Source: Streptomyces sp. NBC_01116
Lineage (GTDB): Bacteria > Actinomycetota > Actinomycetes > Streptomycetales > Streptomycetaceae
NCBI RefSeq assembly: GCF_041435495.1
Contig: NZ_CP108644.1
Location: 4,387,501 to 4,451,500, forward strand
Length of the DNA: 64,000 nt
Direction: 5' to 3'
The notes beneath the pieces were generated by a model that was given only the letters and a program-made list of their open reading frames with translations, ran no database searches and was not told the DNA's origin. How positions within the stretch are numbered: position 1 is the stretch's first letter; each line of letters opens with the position of its first letter. This document shows, one piece after another, positions 48,535 to 57,650 of the stretch. A program made the translations under genes and the position numbers.

Positions 48535-50091
48535 CTACTCCGTGTCGCGGCCGTGGCCCTCGCGCAGGCCGCCACCGCTGCCACCGCTGCCGGGCGTACC
48601 CGTGCCGGTGTCGGGGGTGACCGGGCGGGTCAGGGAGCGCAGGTCGTGGGCGTACGTCCCGACGGCGTTGGCGATCACGTCGATGTTGGTGTCGAAGTGA
48701 CCCATGTCGATGTTGTCCAGGTCGTCGCAGGCCGCGTGGTAGCAGGGGTCGTACGCGATACCCGCCTCGCCGCCGAACACCTCGGCCTGGGCCGCCGTCT
48801 TGATGCCCTCCGCCCCGGTGTCCGTACCGCCGGACGGGATGCCGACCTCGATGAACGGCCCGTAGTCCGAGCGGCCGGTGAAGTCGGTGCCCTCGTGCGG
48901 CTTGCCCTTGCCGTCGAGGAACTCGTTGATGTCACGCTCCAGTTGGGCCGAGCCCTCCGGGCCGGGGCCCTCGCCGACCTGGTCGGAGTTGTCGCCGTCG
49001 AAGACGAACTGGACGCCGTTCGGCGAGGCGATCATGTCGAAGTTCAGGTAGAGCGCGATCTCCTTGCGCTGCTTCTCGGAGAGCGCCGCGACGTACTTCT
49101 CCGAGCCGATCAGGCCGTTCTCCTCGGCAGACCACCAGGCGAACCGCACCTTGTTGGCGGGCTTGCTCTTCGACTTCGCCAGGTCCAGGGCGACTTCGAG
49201 CAGGCCGGCGGAGCCGGAGCCGTTGTCGTTGATGCCGGGGCCCTCGGTCACCGAGTCGAGGTGGGCGCCGAGCATCACGGTCCGCGCGGTGCTGCCGCCG
49301 GGCGTCTCGGCTATGACGTTGCGGGTGGGGCGGTCCTGCTGGAACTCGCGGATCTCGAAGGAGACCGTGACCTCGCCGCCCGCGAGGTCGGCGACGAGCT
49401 TCTCGCCCTCCGCCTGGGTGAGGCCGCCGGTCGGGATCTTGCCGGCCGCGACCTCGCCGAGCGTGCCGGACAGGACGCCCTCGACGTTGTTGTAGATGAC
49501 CGCCCCGGCCGCGCCCGCCACGGCGGCGGCCGCCTGCTTGTCGGCGAAGGAGCAGCCGCCGCGCTTGATCAGCGCGATCTTGCCGGTGAAGGTCGCGGAG
49601 GCGTAGTCGGTGGCCTCGCAGCCCGTCGTTCCGTCGACGGGCACCGCGACGAGCGCCGCCGTCAGGCCGCCCACCTCGGTCGACGGCGTGTACGTCATGG
49701 CCTTGATCGTGACGTCGCGGGGCGTCGGCGTCACCACGGAGAGCTTCTCGGCCAGCGTCTCCGTGTAGGTGAAGCGGAAGCTCTCGTACGAGACCTTGTA
49801 CCCGGCGCGCTGGAGCTGGCGGTAGACGTACGCCGCCGAGGCGTCGTGGCCCAGCGAGCCGGCGGCACGGTGGCCGTCGGTCGAGTCGGCTATCGCCTGG
49901 AACTGCTGGAGGTGGCGGTAGGCGTCGCGTGCGGACGCGTTCCTCACCAACTCCCTCGACAGCTTGGCCGCTTCCTTGCCGGGGTCGTGCGGAGCGGGGC
50001 GTCCGGGGTGCGGGGACGCGGCCAGGAGGAGCGGCGTGGCCAGGGCGGTGGCGGCCACGACAGCCATGGCTCTGCGACGTGTTGCGTGCAC
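48535..50091 (-). CDS. Secreted M28-family aminopeptidase with PA domain
   Basis: 518 residues. A signal peptide (RRRAMAVVAATALATPLLLAA) directs export. A PA domain at about 125-250 (LVAVPVDGTTGC ... IALIKRGGCSFADKQAAAA) is inserted before the M28 catalytic domain. Zinc ligands are visible: GAHLDSV, DNGSGSAGLLE, SAEENGLIGS, NFDMIAS and the final His in CYHAACDD. It resembles Streptomyces griseus aminopeptidase. The C-terminal tail is Gly/Thr/Pro-rich. Role: release of N-terminal residues from external peptides. Confidence 0.93.
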   Translation of the reverse strand: MHATRRRAMAVVAATALATPLLLAASPHPGRPAPHDPGKEAAKLSRELVRNASARDAYRHLQQFQAIADSTDGHRAAGSLGHDASAAYVYRQLQRAGYKVSYESFRFTYTETLAEKLSVVTPTPRDVTIKAMTYTPSTEVGGLTAALVAVPVDGTTGCEATDYASATFTGKIALIKRGGCSFADKQAAAAVAGAAGAVIYNNVEGVLSGTLGEVAAGKIPTGGLTQAEGEKLVADLAGGEVTVSFEIREFQQDRPTRNVIAETPGGSTARTVMLGAHLDSVTEGPGINDNGSGSAGLLEVALDLAKSKSKPANKVRFAWWSAEENGLIGSEKYVAALSEKQRKEIALYLNFDMIASPNGVQFVFDGDNSDQVGEGPGPEGSAQLERDINEFLDGKGKPHEGTDFTGRSDYGPFIEVGIPSGGTDTGAEGIKTAAQAEVFGGEAGIAYDPCYHAACDDLDNIDMGHFDTNIDVIANAVGTYAHDLRSLTRPVTPDTGTGTPGSGGSGGGLREGHGRDTE

Positions 50092-50314
50092 AGGAGTCCT
50101 TCCGGTCTGAACGGCGGGTGCTCTGAGCGGCCCAGTACCGGCCGAACCGCCGGTGCTCCGAGCGGCTCAGTGGCTGGACGGCTGAACGAATGTGCTGCGA
50201 AAGCTAGCGAGTGGGGTGACGCCTGTGAACAGATGTGGCCGGATTTGATCGGCGAGAGGGGTGTGTCGGCCTGATCCGGCGCTCGACGACGTCACTTCCC
50301 GGTCGAGCCGCGGA

Positions 50315-51007
50315 TCAGGCCGACCGCCCGCCCGACTTCTTGGGTGACGACCCGCCCGACTTCCTGGGCGAAGGCCCGCTCGGCTTCTTCGCCGCTTCGG
50401 TCGCCTTCTTCGCCGCTTTGGCCGCCGCCTTCGCCTCCTGTTTGTACGCGCGCACCTCCACGAGCGACTCCGGGCCCGTGATGTCGGCGACCGACCGGTG
50501 CGATCCGGCCTCGCCGTACGGGCCCGCCGCCTCCCGCCACCCCGTCGGCCGTACGCCGAACTGCTTGCCGAGCAGCGCCAGGAAGATCCGCGCCTTCTGT
50601 TCGCCGAAGCCGGGCAGCGCGTTGAGCCGTTTCAGCAGGTCGGCGCCGGTCGCCGCGTCCCGCCACACCGCGCTGGCGTCACCGCCGTACTCCGACACCA
50701 GGAACTGGCACAGGTGCTGCACCCGCTGGGCCATGGAACCGGGGTAGCGGTGCAGGGCCGGTTTGGTGGTGAACAGCTCGGTGAAGGCGTCCGGGTCGTA
50801 GGCGGCGATCCGCCCCGCGTCCAGGTCGTCGGAGCCCATGCGTTCCGCGAGGGTGTACGGGCCCGTGAACGCCCACTCCATCGGAACCTGCTGGTCCAGC
50901 AGCATGCCGACCAGGGCGGCCAGCGGGCTGCGGCCGAGAAGCTCGTCGGCCTCCGGATTCTGGGCGATCCGCAGGGTGATGTCCTTGCCGCTGTCGCTCG
51001 TGGTCAT
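50315..51007 (-). CDS. HhH-GPD-type DNA glycosylase-like protein
   Basis: 230 residues. Core (about 5-165): LRIAQNPEADELLGRSPLAALVGMLLDQQVPMEWAF at the start and the helix-hairpin-helix LNALPGFGEQKARIFLALLGKQFGV, as in HhH-GPD base-excision proteins. The catalytic Asp usual after the HhH is not obvious. The C-terminal ~60 residues are Lys/Ala/Pro/Ser-rich (KAAKKATEAAKKPSGPS), a histone-H1-like DNA-binding tail typical of actinobacteria. ATG 51007 chosen; an in-frame ATG at 51019 is possible. Confidence 0.85.
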   Translation of the reverse strand: MTTSDSGKDITLRIAQNPEADELLGRSPLAALVGMLLDQQVPMEWAFTGPYTLAERMGSDDLDAGRIAAYDPDAFTELFTTKPALHRYPGSMAQRVQHLCQFLVSEYGGDASAVWRDAATGADLLKRLNALPGFGEQKARIFLALLGKQFGVRPTGWREAAGPYGEAGSHRSVADITGPESLVEVRAYKQEAKAAAKAAKKATEAAKKPSGPSPRKSGGSSPKKSGGRSA

Positions 51008-51106
51008 GGTGCCGATCATCGCGAGCACGGCGGACGACGGCGAGCGGTACTGCGCCGATGGCCTCCTCCCTGTCGGCCGAAGGGAGTAAGGAGGAGCGGG
51101 GCGGGC

Positions 51107-51198
51107 CGAGCAGGGGCGAACGGGGAAGACGAGCAGGGAGGAGCGCGGTGGTCGAGCAGGGAGGAGCGGGGCGGCCGAGCAAGGAGGAGCGCGGCGGC
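51107..51198. repeat. Four 23-bp tandem units
   Basis: Units at 51107, 51130, 51153 and 51176 share CGAGCAGGGAGGAGCG; the first is divergent. They lie in the 337-bp non-coding gap between the glycosylase gene and the eCIS DUF4157 gene. The GGAGGAG core resembles ribosome-binding sites but no frames follow. Confidence 0.8.
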
Positions 51199-51344
51199 CA
51201 TGGTGTGCGCGTCCGTCCGCGCCGCCGTGCTGCCCGATGAGGCAGTTCCGGATGCCCCGGCCGGGCCAGGGCTCGGGCTGGACGGCCCGAGGGCCGCGCC
51301 GTGATCGTGGAATGCCGAGGACGGTGCGGTCAGGGGAGATGAGG

Positions 51345-52265
51345 ATGGACGCGCACGACATCGAGCAGGAGCACCAAGAGCACCACGAGCACCACGGACA
51401 CGGTGGACACCACGGACACGGCGGGCGGGACCAGGCCCACCAGCGCGATGAGCGGCGCGGCGAAACCACCGCCGAGGCGCCCGGTGAGCGGGACCACCAC
51501 GTCTTCCGCGCCGCCGCGGCGGGCCGGGCCGATGTGGTCGGGGCGGCCGGGATGCGGCTGCTCCAGCGGACCGCCGGCAACGGGGCGATCGGGGCGATGG
51601 TCCAGCGGGCCCGGTCCGGGGCCGCGGAGACCGCCGCCGAGCAGGTCGAGCCGGCCGGGGCGACGGGGCGGGCGGGGCAGGCCGAGGAGCAGCGGTCGCC
51701 GGTGCACGACGTGGTCTCCTCCGGCGGTACGCCCCTGGACACCGACACCCGTACGGACATGGAGAGCCGGATGGGCGCGGACTTCTCCGACGTGCGCGTC
51801 CACCACGACTCCGCCGCGCACGAGTCGGCGAAGGGCGTCGGGGCGCACGCGTACACCGTGGGCAACAACGTGGTGTTCCAGCGCGACGCCTACGATCCCG
51901 GCTCGCCGCAGGGCCGCACCACGCTGGCCCATGAGCTGACCCATGTGATCCAGCAGCGCAACGGCCCGGTGGAGGGGACCGAGGCCCCGGGCGGCATCCG
52001 GGTCAGCGACCCTTCGGACCGGTTCGAGCGCGAAGCCGTCGCGAACGCTGACCGGGTGCTGTCCGATCCCGCGCCGGAGGCCGCCCCGGCCGCCCCTGTC
52101 GCCGCCCCCGTGTCCGCTCCCGCTCCAGCCGCCGCTCCCGCCGTGCAGCGGGCGGCCACGGAGGACGAGGACGAGCAACCCGCCGACGTACAGGGATCGT
52201 TCGTGCAGCGTGCGACGGAGAAGGAACCGGGGGAGGAAGAGGAAGAGGAGAAGCCCCCGGTCTGA
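51345..52265 (+). CDS. DUF4157 (eCIS core domain) protein
   Basis: 306 residues from ATG 51345, 6 bp after GGGGAG (ATG 51339 is also possible). The N-terminus is His/Gly/Glu-rich. The DUF4157 core (about 120-205) has DTRTDMESRMGADFSDVRVHHD, then NVVFQRDAYDPGS and the metalloprotease-like LAHELTHVIQQR. The C-terminal half is Ala/Pro- then Glu-rich. In eCIS gene clusters DUF4157 proteins are cargo or cargo-processing components. It marks the left edge of the eCIS locus. Confidence 0.9.
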   Translation: MDAHDIEQEHQEHHEHHGHGGHHGHGGRDQAHQRDERRGETTAEAPGERDHHVFRAAAAGRADVVGAAGMRLLQRTAGNGAIGAMVQRARSGAAETAAEQVEPAGATGRAGQAEEQRSPVHDVVSSGGTPLDTDTRTDMESRMGADFSDVRVHHDSAAHESAKGVGAHAYTVGNNVVFQRDAYDPGSPQGRTTLAHELTHVIQQRNGPVEGTEAPGGIRVSDPSDRFEREAVANADRVLSDPAPEAAPAAPVAAPVSAPAPAAAPAVQRAATEDEDEQPADVQGSFVQRATEKEPGEEEEEEKPPV

Positions 52266-52373
52266 GGGAGTCCGCTTCGGCCGGCCGGCCGGTTGGCCAG
52301 CCGGCCAGAGGCGCTGGTCGGTCGGTGACCTGGCGGGCCGGTGGGCCCGGTCGGCCGTTCCCGGCGTGGGGCT

Positions 52374-53732
52374 TCAGCCTGCCGGTGCGTCCGCGCGCAT
52401 CGTCCCGCCCAGGAACATCGAGGACGAGCACCGCGAGGGGGCCGGGGCGCCCACCGGCTTGCCGACCCGCCGGCAGTCGATCGTCATCGTGACCTTGCCG
52501 CCCGCGGGCACCAGGATCGGGGTCACGAAGTGGTAGTCGGAGTCGCGGAAGTTCTCCAGCCCGAGGCTCAGGACGCGGGTGCCCTCGCCGGCCGTGACGG
52601 TGACCGTCCCCGCGTCGCCCTGCGGGTTCTGCACCACGATGTCGGTGAGCTGGAAGGTCTGGCCGGCCGGTACCTCCAGGGCCGTCCCGGTGTTCGGACC
52701 GCCGCCCACAGCGTCCCGCACCCGGGTCTGCGCGCTGGTCGGGGCGCCCGACGCCGTGTCGCCGCCGCCGCCCCCGCCGCTGCCGCCCGAGGCGGAAGGA
52801 CCCGGTGACGGAGTGGGACCGGAGCCGCCGCCCGTACCCGTATCCGTACCGGCGGAATCGCCGCCTCCGGAGTCCGCGCCGCCCTGCTCGCCCTCCGTCG
52901 GGGCCTTGCTCTTGTCGGCCGCGGCGGCCGACCGTACCGCTTCCGGAGTGACCGCCTCCCGGGCCGCGGACTTCACCGCCGGGCGCAGCAGCGCGTACCA
53001 GAGCCCCACCAGTACGAGGATCAGCAGAGCGGCGGTGAGCAGGGCCCGGGGCAGCCAGCGCGGCAGGATCGGATCCTGTTGGTAGGAGCCGTCCACCAGC
53101 ACCGGGGCCGGGGCCTCTTCGCCCTCGGGCGGCTGCGGGGCGGCGAACACCTGGAAGGCGTGCGTCACCGGCGTACCGCGCCACATCCGCTTCGCCGGGC
53201 GGACCCGCAGCTTCGCGAACTCCGCGTGCCCCGGCTCGATCCGCAGCTCGGACGCGGCGAACACCACCCGCGCCTGTTCCGTGCCGGGCTGGGCTCCGAG
53301 CCGTACGGTCACCGGGGTGTTGCCCCGGTTGTCGACGGCGAGCTGGTGCCGTCCGCTCCGCGAGCCGTTCGAGCCGCGCGGGACCAGCTCGGCGGTGGTC
53401 TCGGTGAACGGCAGAACGGTCACCCGGCCCTCGGGCACCACCGTGTCGCTCCGCTCGCCGGTCGGCATCACCCGGATCCCGAACGTGCTCTCGCCCGCGA
53501 GGACCGTCGCCTCGCGCGGCGGGCGCATGACGAGGGAGACGGTTCCGGAGTCACCGGGGTAGAGGGAGAGAACCGCGGGCTCCATCGCCGACCAGGCCGC
53601 ACAGGTCCCGACCACCTCGAAGTGGTATTCCTCGACGGTCCGGCCGGAGTTGAGAATCTGCAGGGGAAGGGTCGTCTCCTCGCCCGGTGCGACGGTGACG
53701 GACGACGCGTCGAGGCTTGCGGTAAGACTCAT
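52374..53732 (-). CDS. Single-pass membrane protein with Ig-like repeats (eCIS-linked 'hydrolytic protein' type)
   Basis: 452 residues from ATG 53732. Two N-terminal beta-sandwich repeats of COG1470 type (VTVAPGEETTLPLQILNSG ... LAVDNRGNTPVTVRLGAQPG) are followed by a TM helix near 235-255 (LLTAALLILVLVGLWYALL), a long Gly/Ser/Thr linker and a C-terminal beta domain. Homologues are regular members of Streptomyces eCIS loci and may anchor or dock the particle at the membrane; that role is inference. Divergent from the LuxR gene. Confidence 0.78.
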   Translation of the reverse strand: MSLTASLDASSVTVAPGEETTLPLQILNSGRTVEEYHFEVVGTCAAWSAMEPAVLSLYPGDSGTVSLVMRPPREATVLAGESTFGIRVMPTGERSDTVVPEGRVTVLPFTETTAELVPRGSNGSRSGRHQLAVDNRGNTPVTVRLGAQPGTEQARVVFAASELRIEPGHAEFAKLRVRPAKRMWRGTPVTHAFQVFAAPQPPEGEEAPAPVLVDGSYQQDPILPRWLPRALLTAALLILVLVGLWYALLRPAVKSAAREAVTPEAVRSAAAADKSKAPTEGEQGGADSGGGDSAGTDTGTGGGSGPTPSPGPSASGGSGGGGGGDTASGAPTSAQTRVRDAVGGGPNTGTALEVPAGQTFQLTDIVVQNPQGDAGTVTVTAGEGTRVLSLGLENFRDSDYHFVTPILVPAGGKVTMTIDCRRVGKPVGAPAPSRCSSSMFLGGTMRADAPAG

Positions 53733-53944
53733 ACGCGGACCGTAGGACCGGGCCGGAGGGCGGGCACCGGTCACGGAGGAACACTTTCGGGCAGATGTGA
53801 TGCCCGAGGCAACCTTTCAGTTTCCTCACGAGTAAGAACGGGAATCCTCTGACCGCCTCACAACGGATGGGGCGGACGAATACAGCTGTGGAGCTTGTGC
53901 CTGCAGTGTGATGCTTCCGGCTGGTGCCCAGGGGGAGCATTCGC

Positions 53945-54571
53945 ATGGAGCGCATCACGGTCGTTTTACGTGCGCAGGACCCGATTTCCCAGGCCGGAGT
54001 GGCCAGCCAGTTACGGGCCCGTCCCGAGGTCGCCGTCGTTGACCGCGATGACGCCGAGCCCGCGCCCCAGGTCGTGGTCATGGTGGTCGACGCGGTGGAC
54101 GACGAGGTCCTGCGCGTCCTGCGCAACATCCAGCGCACCAGCACCTGCCGCACGGTGCTGGTGACCACGGACATCGACGAACAGAAGCTGGTCAGCGCGG
54201 CGGAGTGCGGGGTCGCGGGGGTCGTCAGGCGGTCCGAGTCGACGCCGGACCATCTGGTGCAGGTCATCGGCACGGTGGCCCGGGGCGAGGGGCATCTCCC
54301 CTCCGACCTGCTCGGACGCCTCCTCGAAGAGGTCGGCAGGCTCCAGGGCCAGGTGCTCGGTCCGCGCGGCCTGCACTTCACCGGCCTGGCCGCGCGCGAG
54401 GTGGACGTGCTGCGCCTGGTCGCCGAGGGATACGACACCGCGGACATCGCGACGAAGCTGGCGTATTCGGAGCGCACGATCAAGAACGTGCTGCACTCGG
54501 TGATGACCCGTCTGCAACTGCGTAATCGCTCGCACGCGGTGGCGTACGCGATGCGGCAGGGCCTTATCTGA
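53945..54571 (+). CDS. LuxR/NarL-type regulator with two TTA codons
   Basis: 208 residues. ATG 53945 has GGGGGAG upstream. The N-terminal receiver-like domain (about 3-110) is atypical: VVVMVVDAVDD sits where the phospho-Asp loop would be. The C-terminal GerE HTH (FTGLAAREVDVLRLVAEGYDTADIATKLAYSERTIKNVL) is complete. Codons 8 (53966-53968) and 23 (54011-54013) are TTA, which in Streptomyces need the bldA tRNA, so the protein should appear only late in development. It stands first in the eCIS-side plus-strand genes. Confidence 0.9.
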   Translation: MERITVVLRAQDPISQAGVASQLRARPEVAVVDRDDAEPAPQVVVMVVDAVDDEVLRVLRNIQRTSTCRTVLVTTDIDEQKLVSAAECGVAGVVRRSESTPDHLVQVIGTVARGEGHLPSDLLGRLLEEVGRLQGQVLGPRGLHFTGLAAREVDVLRLVAEGYDTADIATKLAYSERTIKNVLHSVMTRLQLRNRSHAVAYAMRQGLI

Positions 54572-54727
54572 CGCGTCGCGTCCAGCCGAGATCCTCATCA
54601 TGAGCACCGTTGCACCATCGGGCAGTCCGGCCTTCCCGCGGAAGTGGCTCGTCTCTCTCCGCCCGCGGCCGGCCGGTGCGCGACGGTGGCCTCCGGGTGT
54701 CGGGCGGGGCGCGGGGAGGGAAACGCT

Positions 54728-56788
54728 GTGCGGTGGTTTCAGCCAGGAACGGGACCGCGAAGGCGAGTGGCCGGGCTCGTTCTCCTGCTGCTGGCCGCCG
54801 GTCTCGCCCCCGCCTCGGGCGTGAGCGGTGTGGCGTCGGCCGTGCCCGTGCCGCCGGAGCCGTGGGTCACCCCGGCGACGCTGGAGGAGGCCCTCGACCC
54901 GGGCGGTTCGACGGGTGTGGACAAGCAGGTGAGGACCCCGGCGATCCCGCCCCGGCCGGATGTGGTCCTGCTGGTGGACGGTACCGGAAGCATGAAGAAT
55001 CCGATCGAGGACGTGCAGAAGGGTCTGAACGACATCACCAAGACGGTTCTCGCGGAACAGCCGGAATCGCGTTTCGCCGTGGCCACCTACGGCGACGAGA
55101 TCGACGATCCGACGGCGGAGTTCGCCGTGTTCCAGGAACTGACGGACAACATGAAGGAGGTCGAGGACGGGGTCAAGCAGCTCAACACCTCGCGCGGATT
55201 CAAGAGCAAGGGGCCGTCAGAAGACTGGATCTACGCCCTGTGGAAGGTCGCGAACGGCGCGGACGGCAAGACGGTCTTCCGCGAGGGGGCGAGCCCCGTG
55301 GTCGTCCTGGTCGGCGACGCGTCGAGCCACGACCCGAGTAACGGAATCCCGTTCCAGGAAGCGGTGTTCGCCCTTCAGGACGCGGGCGTACGCGTCATCG
55401 CCGTGGACGTGACGACGGAGGACGGCGACGGGCTCAACGGCGACGGCTACAGCAGCCCCACTTACCAGGATCCCTACCACGAGCCCGACCAGGCCAAGCG
55501 GATCGTCGCCGCTACCGGCGGCCGCATGCTGAGCGGCATCCCGGACGACGGGGTGACCGAAGCCGTCATCGAGGGCTTCCAGAACCTGCCCACATCCGTC
55601 GGCTACCGCCTGGACGCCTGCGACCCTCACCTGACCGTCGCCCTCGACCCGCCCACCCGGCAGCTCACCAGCGGCGAGACCGCGCACTTCGCGGAGACCG
55701 TCGATGTGGCGGAGGACGCCCCCCAGGGCACGACGCTGACCTGCACCGTGCAGTTCCTGCTCGGCACCCAGGTCCCGGGGACGGACAGCGTCGGGCCGGC
55801 CGCGGTGGCCGATCCGGACTTCCAGCAGCAGATCAGCATCGCCGTGAACGACGTCGACGTGCCCGTCGTCACCGTGGACGACCGTACGGCCAGGGCGCCC
55901 GACGACGATGGCACCCGCATCGACTACACGGCCACGGCGACGGACCCGCAGGACGGGGCGCTGCCGGTGACCTGCGCCCCGCCGTCCGGATCGCTCTTCC
56001 CGGTCGGAACGACGACGGTCACCTGTTCCGCCACGGACTCGGCGGGCAACACGGGGGCGGGCACCGCCCGGTTCGAGGTGCTGGAACCCGTCGTCCCGCC
56101 GGACCCGCCCGCTCCGCCGCCACCCCCTCCGCCGCCCGCCTCCGATATCGCGGTACGGGCCGAGGTCAGCCCGGACCGTACGTACGTGGGACGGCCCGCC
56201 ACCGCCCGGTTCACGATCACCAACGCGGGCCCGGACACGGCGACCGGCGTCGTCCTCGGGACGGCCTGGCCGAGGACGGACGCGTCGAAGGACCGCAGTC
56301 TGGCCGGCCCGAGCCGGTGCACGGCGGCGCGGCCCTGCACGATCGCCGCCGGGGACCGGATCGAGGTGACGCAGAGGGCGACCTACCGGGCGGCGGTCAC
56401 CGGTGACGTGCGGGCCACCGTGCGCGGAACCCTGCCCGACGGGCGCACGGCGAACAACCGGGACCTGGACCGGCTGAGGGTCCTCAAGCCCTCGCTGACG
56501 GTCACTCCGCAGGTGGCGAAGCCGGGGCAGCCGGTACTGGCCCGTGGCAAGGACTTCCCGCCGGGCGAGACCGTACGTTTCACGTGGAACATCGGCATCA
56601 CCGCGGACCGGTCCGGCGTACGGGTCGGCCGGGACGGCACCTTCGAGGTGCAGGTGCTGGTCCTGCGCAAGGACACGCTGGGCCCGCGTGTCCTGCGGGC
56701 GGAGGCCCGCGATCTGCCGCGCCTGCGGAAACCGGTCCTGGTCGTGCAGCACAACCTCCAGCCCCCGGACTTCGCGGGCCGGTCATGA
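54728..56788 (+). CDS. Secreted VWA-domain protein with HYR and Ig-like repeats
   Basis: 686 residues from GTG 54728 (GGGAGGG upstream). Signal peptide: RRRVAGLVLLLLAAGLAPASG. VWA domain (about 75-300) with MIDAS motif DGTGS in VVLLVDGTGSMKNP, then a HYR domain (about 390-460, TVTCSATDSAGNTGAGTARF), a poly-Pro hinge, a DUF11-like Ig domain (ITNAGPDTATGVVLG) and a final beta domain. Probably surface-exposed adhesion or docking. It lies between the LuxR regulator and the DUF4255 gene, suggesting an eCIS-linked role. Confidence 0.82.
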   Translation: MRWFQPGTGPRRRVAGLVLLLLAAGLAPASGVSGVASAVPVPPEPWVTPATLEEALDPGGSTGVDKQVRTPAIPPRPDVVLLVDGTGSMKNPIEDVQKGLNDITKTVLAEQPESRFAVATYGDEIDDPTAEFAVFQELTDNMKEVEDGVKQLNTSRGFKSKGPSEDWIYALWKVANGADGKTVFREGASPVVVLVGDASSHDPSNGIPFQEAVFALQDAGVRVIAVDVTTEDGDGLNGDGYSSPTYQDPYHEPDQAKRIVAATGGRMLSGIPDDGVTEAVIEGFQNLPTSVGYRLDACDPHLTVALDPPTRQLTSGETAHFAETVDVAEDAPQGTTLTCTVQFLLGTQVPGTDSVGPAAVADPDFQQQISIAVNDVDVPVVTVDDRTARAPDDDGTRIDYTATATDPQDGALPVTCAPPSGSLFPVGTTTVTCSATDSAGNTGAGTARFEVLEPVVPPDPPAPPPPPPPPASDIAVRAEVSPDRTYVGRPATARFTITNAGPDTATGVVLGTAWPRTDASKDRSLAGPSRCTAARPCTIAAGDRIEVTQRATYRAAVTGDVRATVRGTLPDGRTANNRDLDRLRVLKPSLTVTPQVAKPGQPVLARGKDFPPGETVRFTWNIGITADRSGVRVGRDGTFEVQVLVLRKDTLGPRVLRAEARDLPRLRKPVLVVQHNLQPPDFAGRS

Positions 56789-56819
56789 GCGGGCTCTTCG
56801 CCTCGGAGGCGGTCACCGG

Positions 56820-57650
56820 ATGATCCATGAGGTGGACGACGTCCTGCGGACCCTGATCCGGGCCGAGGTGCTGGAGGGCCGTCAGATCGCGGTGGTCTTC
56901 GACGCCCCGACCCGGGAGTGGGCGGCCAAGGTCAACGCCCCGATGGTCAACCTCTACCTCTACGACATCCGCGAGGACATGCGGCGGCGGGAGCGCGGCC
57001 TGCACAACGAGTACGACGAGCGAGGGGCGATCGTCGCGCGCCGCCGCCCGCCCCGCTTCTTCAAGCTGTCGTACCTGATCACGGCGTGGACGAAGCGCCC
57101 CGAGGACGAACACCGGCTGCTCTCCTCGCTGCTGGCCTGTCTGCTGCGGTACGAGGCGCTGCCGCCGGAGCGGCTGGCGGGCTCGCTGGCCGAGGTCGGG
57201 GCCGCCGTCCCGATGTCGATCGCCCTGCCGCCGCCGGAGGACCGGTCGTTCGCCGATGTGTGGAGCGCGCTCGGGGGCGAGCTGAAACCCTCGCTGGACC
57301 TGGTGATCAGCGTTCCGGTGACGGCCTCGCCGGTCTACGAGGCGGGCCCGCCGGTGGGCGACGAGGGACTGCGGGCGCAGTTCGGGGACGTGCCCGCGCC
57401 GGTTTCCGGGGAGGGCGCGGGTGCGGGCGCGACGGAGGCGCAGCCGGGCCGGCCGGGGCTGCCGGTGTACGGGTCGCGTCCCGGCCGCCCGGCTCGGGAG
57501 TCTTCCACCGCGTCCGCGTCCACGGGCGGGGCGCGTGGACGGGCGGTGTCGCTGCGGATCACGGAGCGGCGGGGCACGCCACCTGAGGAACGGGCCATGC
57601 CACTGCCACCTGAGGGGCGGGCCACGCCGCCCGAGGGCGGGGACGTATGA
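56820..57650 (+). CDS. DUF4255 protein (Pvc16/Afp16-like eCIS tail-terminator)
   Basis: 276 residues from ATG 56820. The DUF4255 core (about 1-185) begins MIHEVDDVLRTLIRAEVLEG and has VNLYLYDIREDMRRRERG, FKLSYLITAWTK and HRLLSSLLACLLRYEALP. Homologues cap the tube/sheath of contractile injection particles (Afp16, Pvc16). The C-terminal ~90 residues are a Pro/Gly/Arg-rich disordered tail. The stop overlaps the ATPase ATG (ATGA), so the two are coupled. Confidence 0.92.
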   Translation: MIHEVDDVLRTLIRAEVLEGRQIAVVFDAPTREWAAKVNAPMVNLYLYDIREDMRRRERGLHNEYDERGAIVARRRPPRFFKLSYLITAWTKRPEDEHRLLSSLLACLLRYEALPPERLAGSLAEVGAAVPMSIALPPPEDRSFADVWSALGGELKPSLDLVISVPVTASPVYEAGPPVGDEGLRAQFGDVPAPVSGEGAGAGATEAQPGRPGLPVYGSRPGRPARESSTASASTGGARGRAVSLRITERRGTPPEERAMPLPPEGRATPPEGGDV

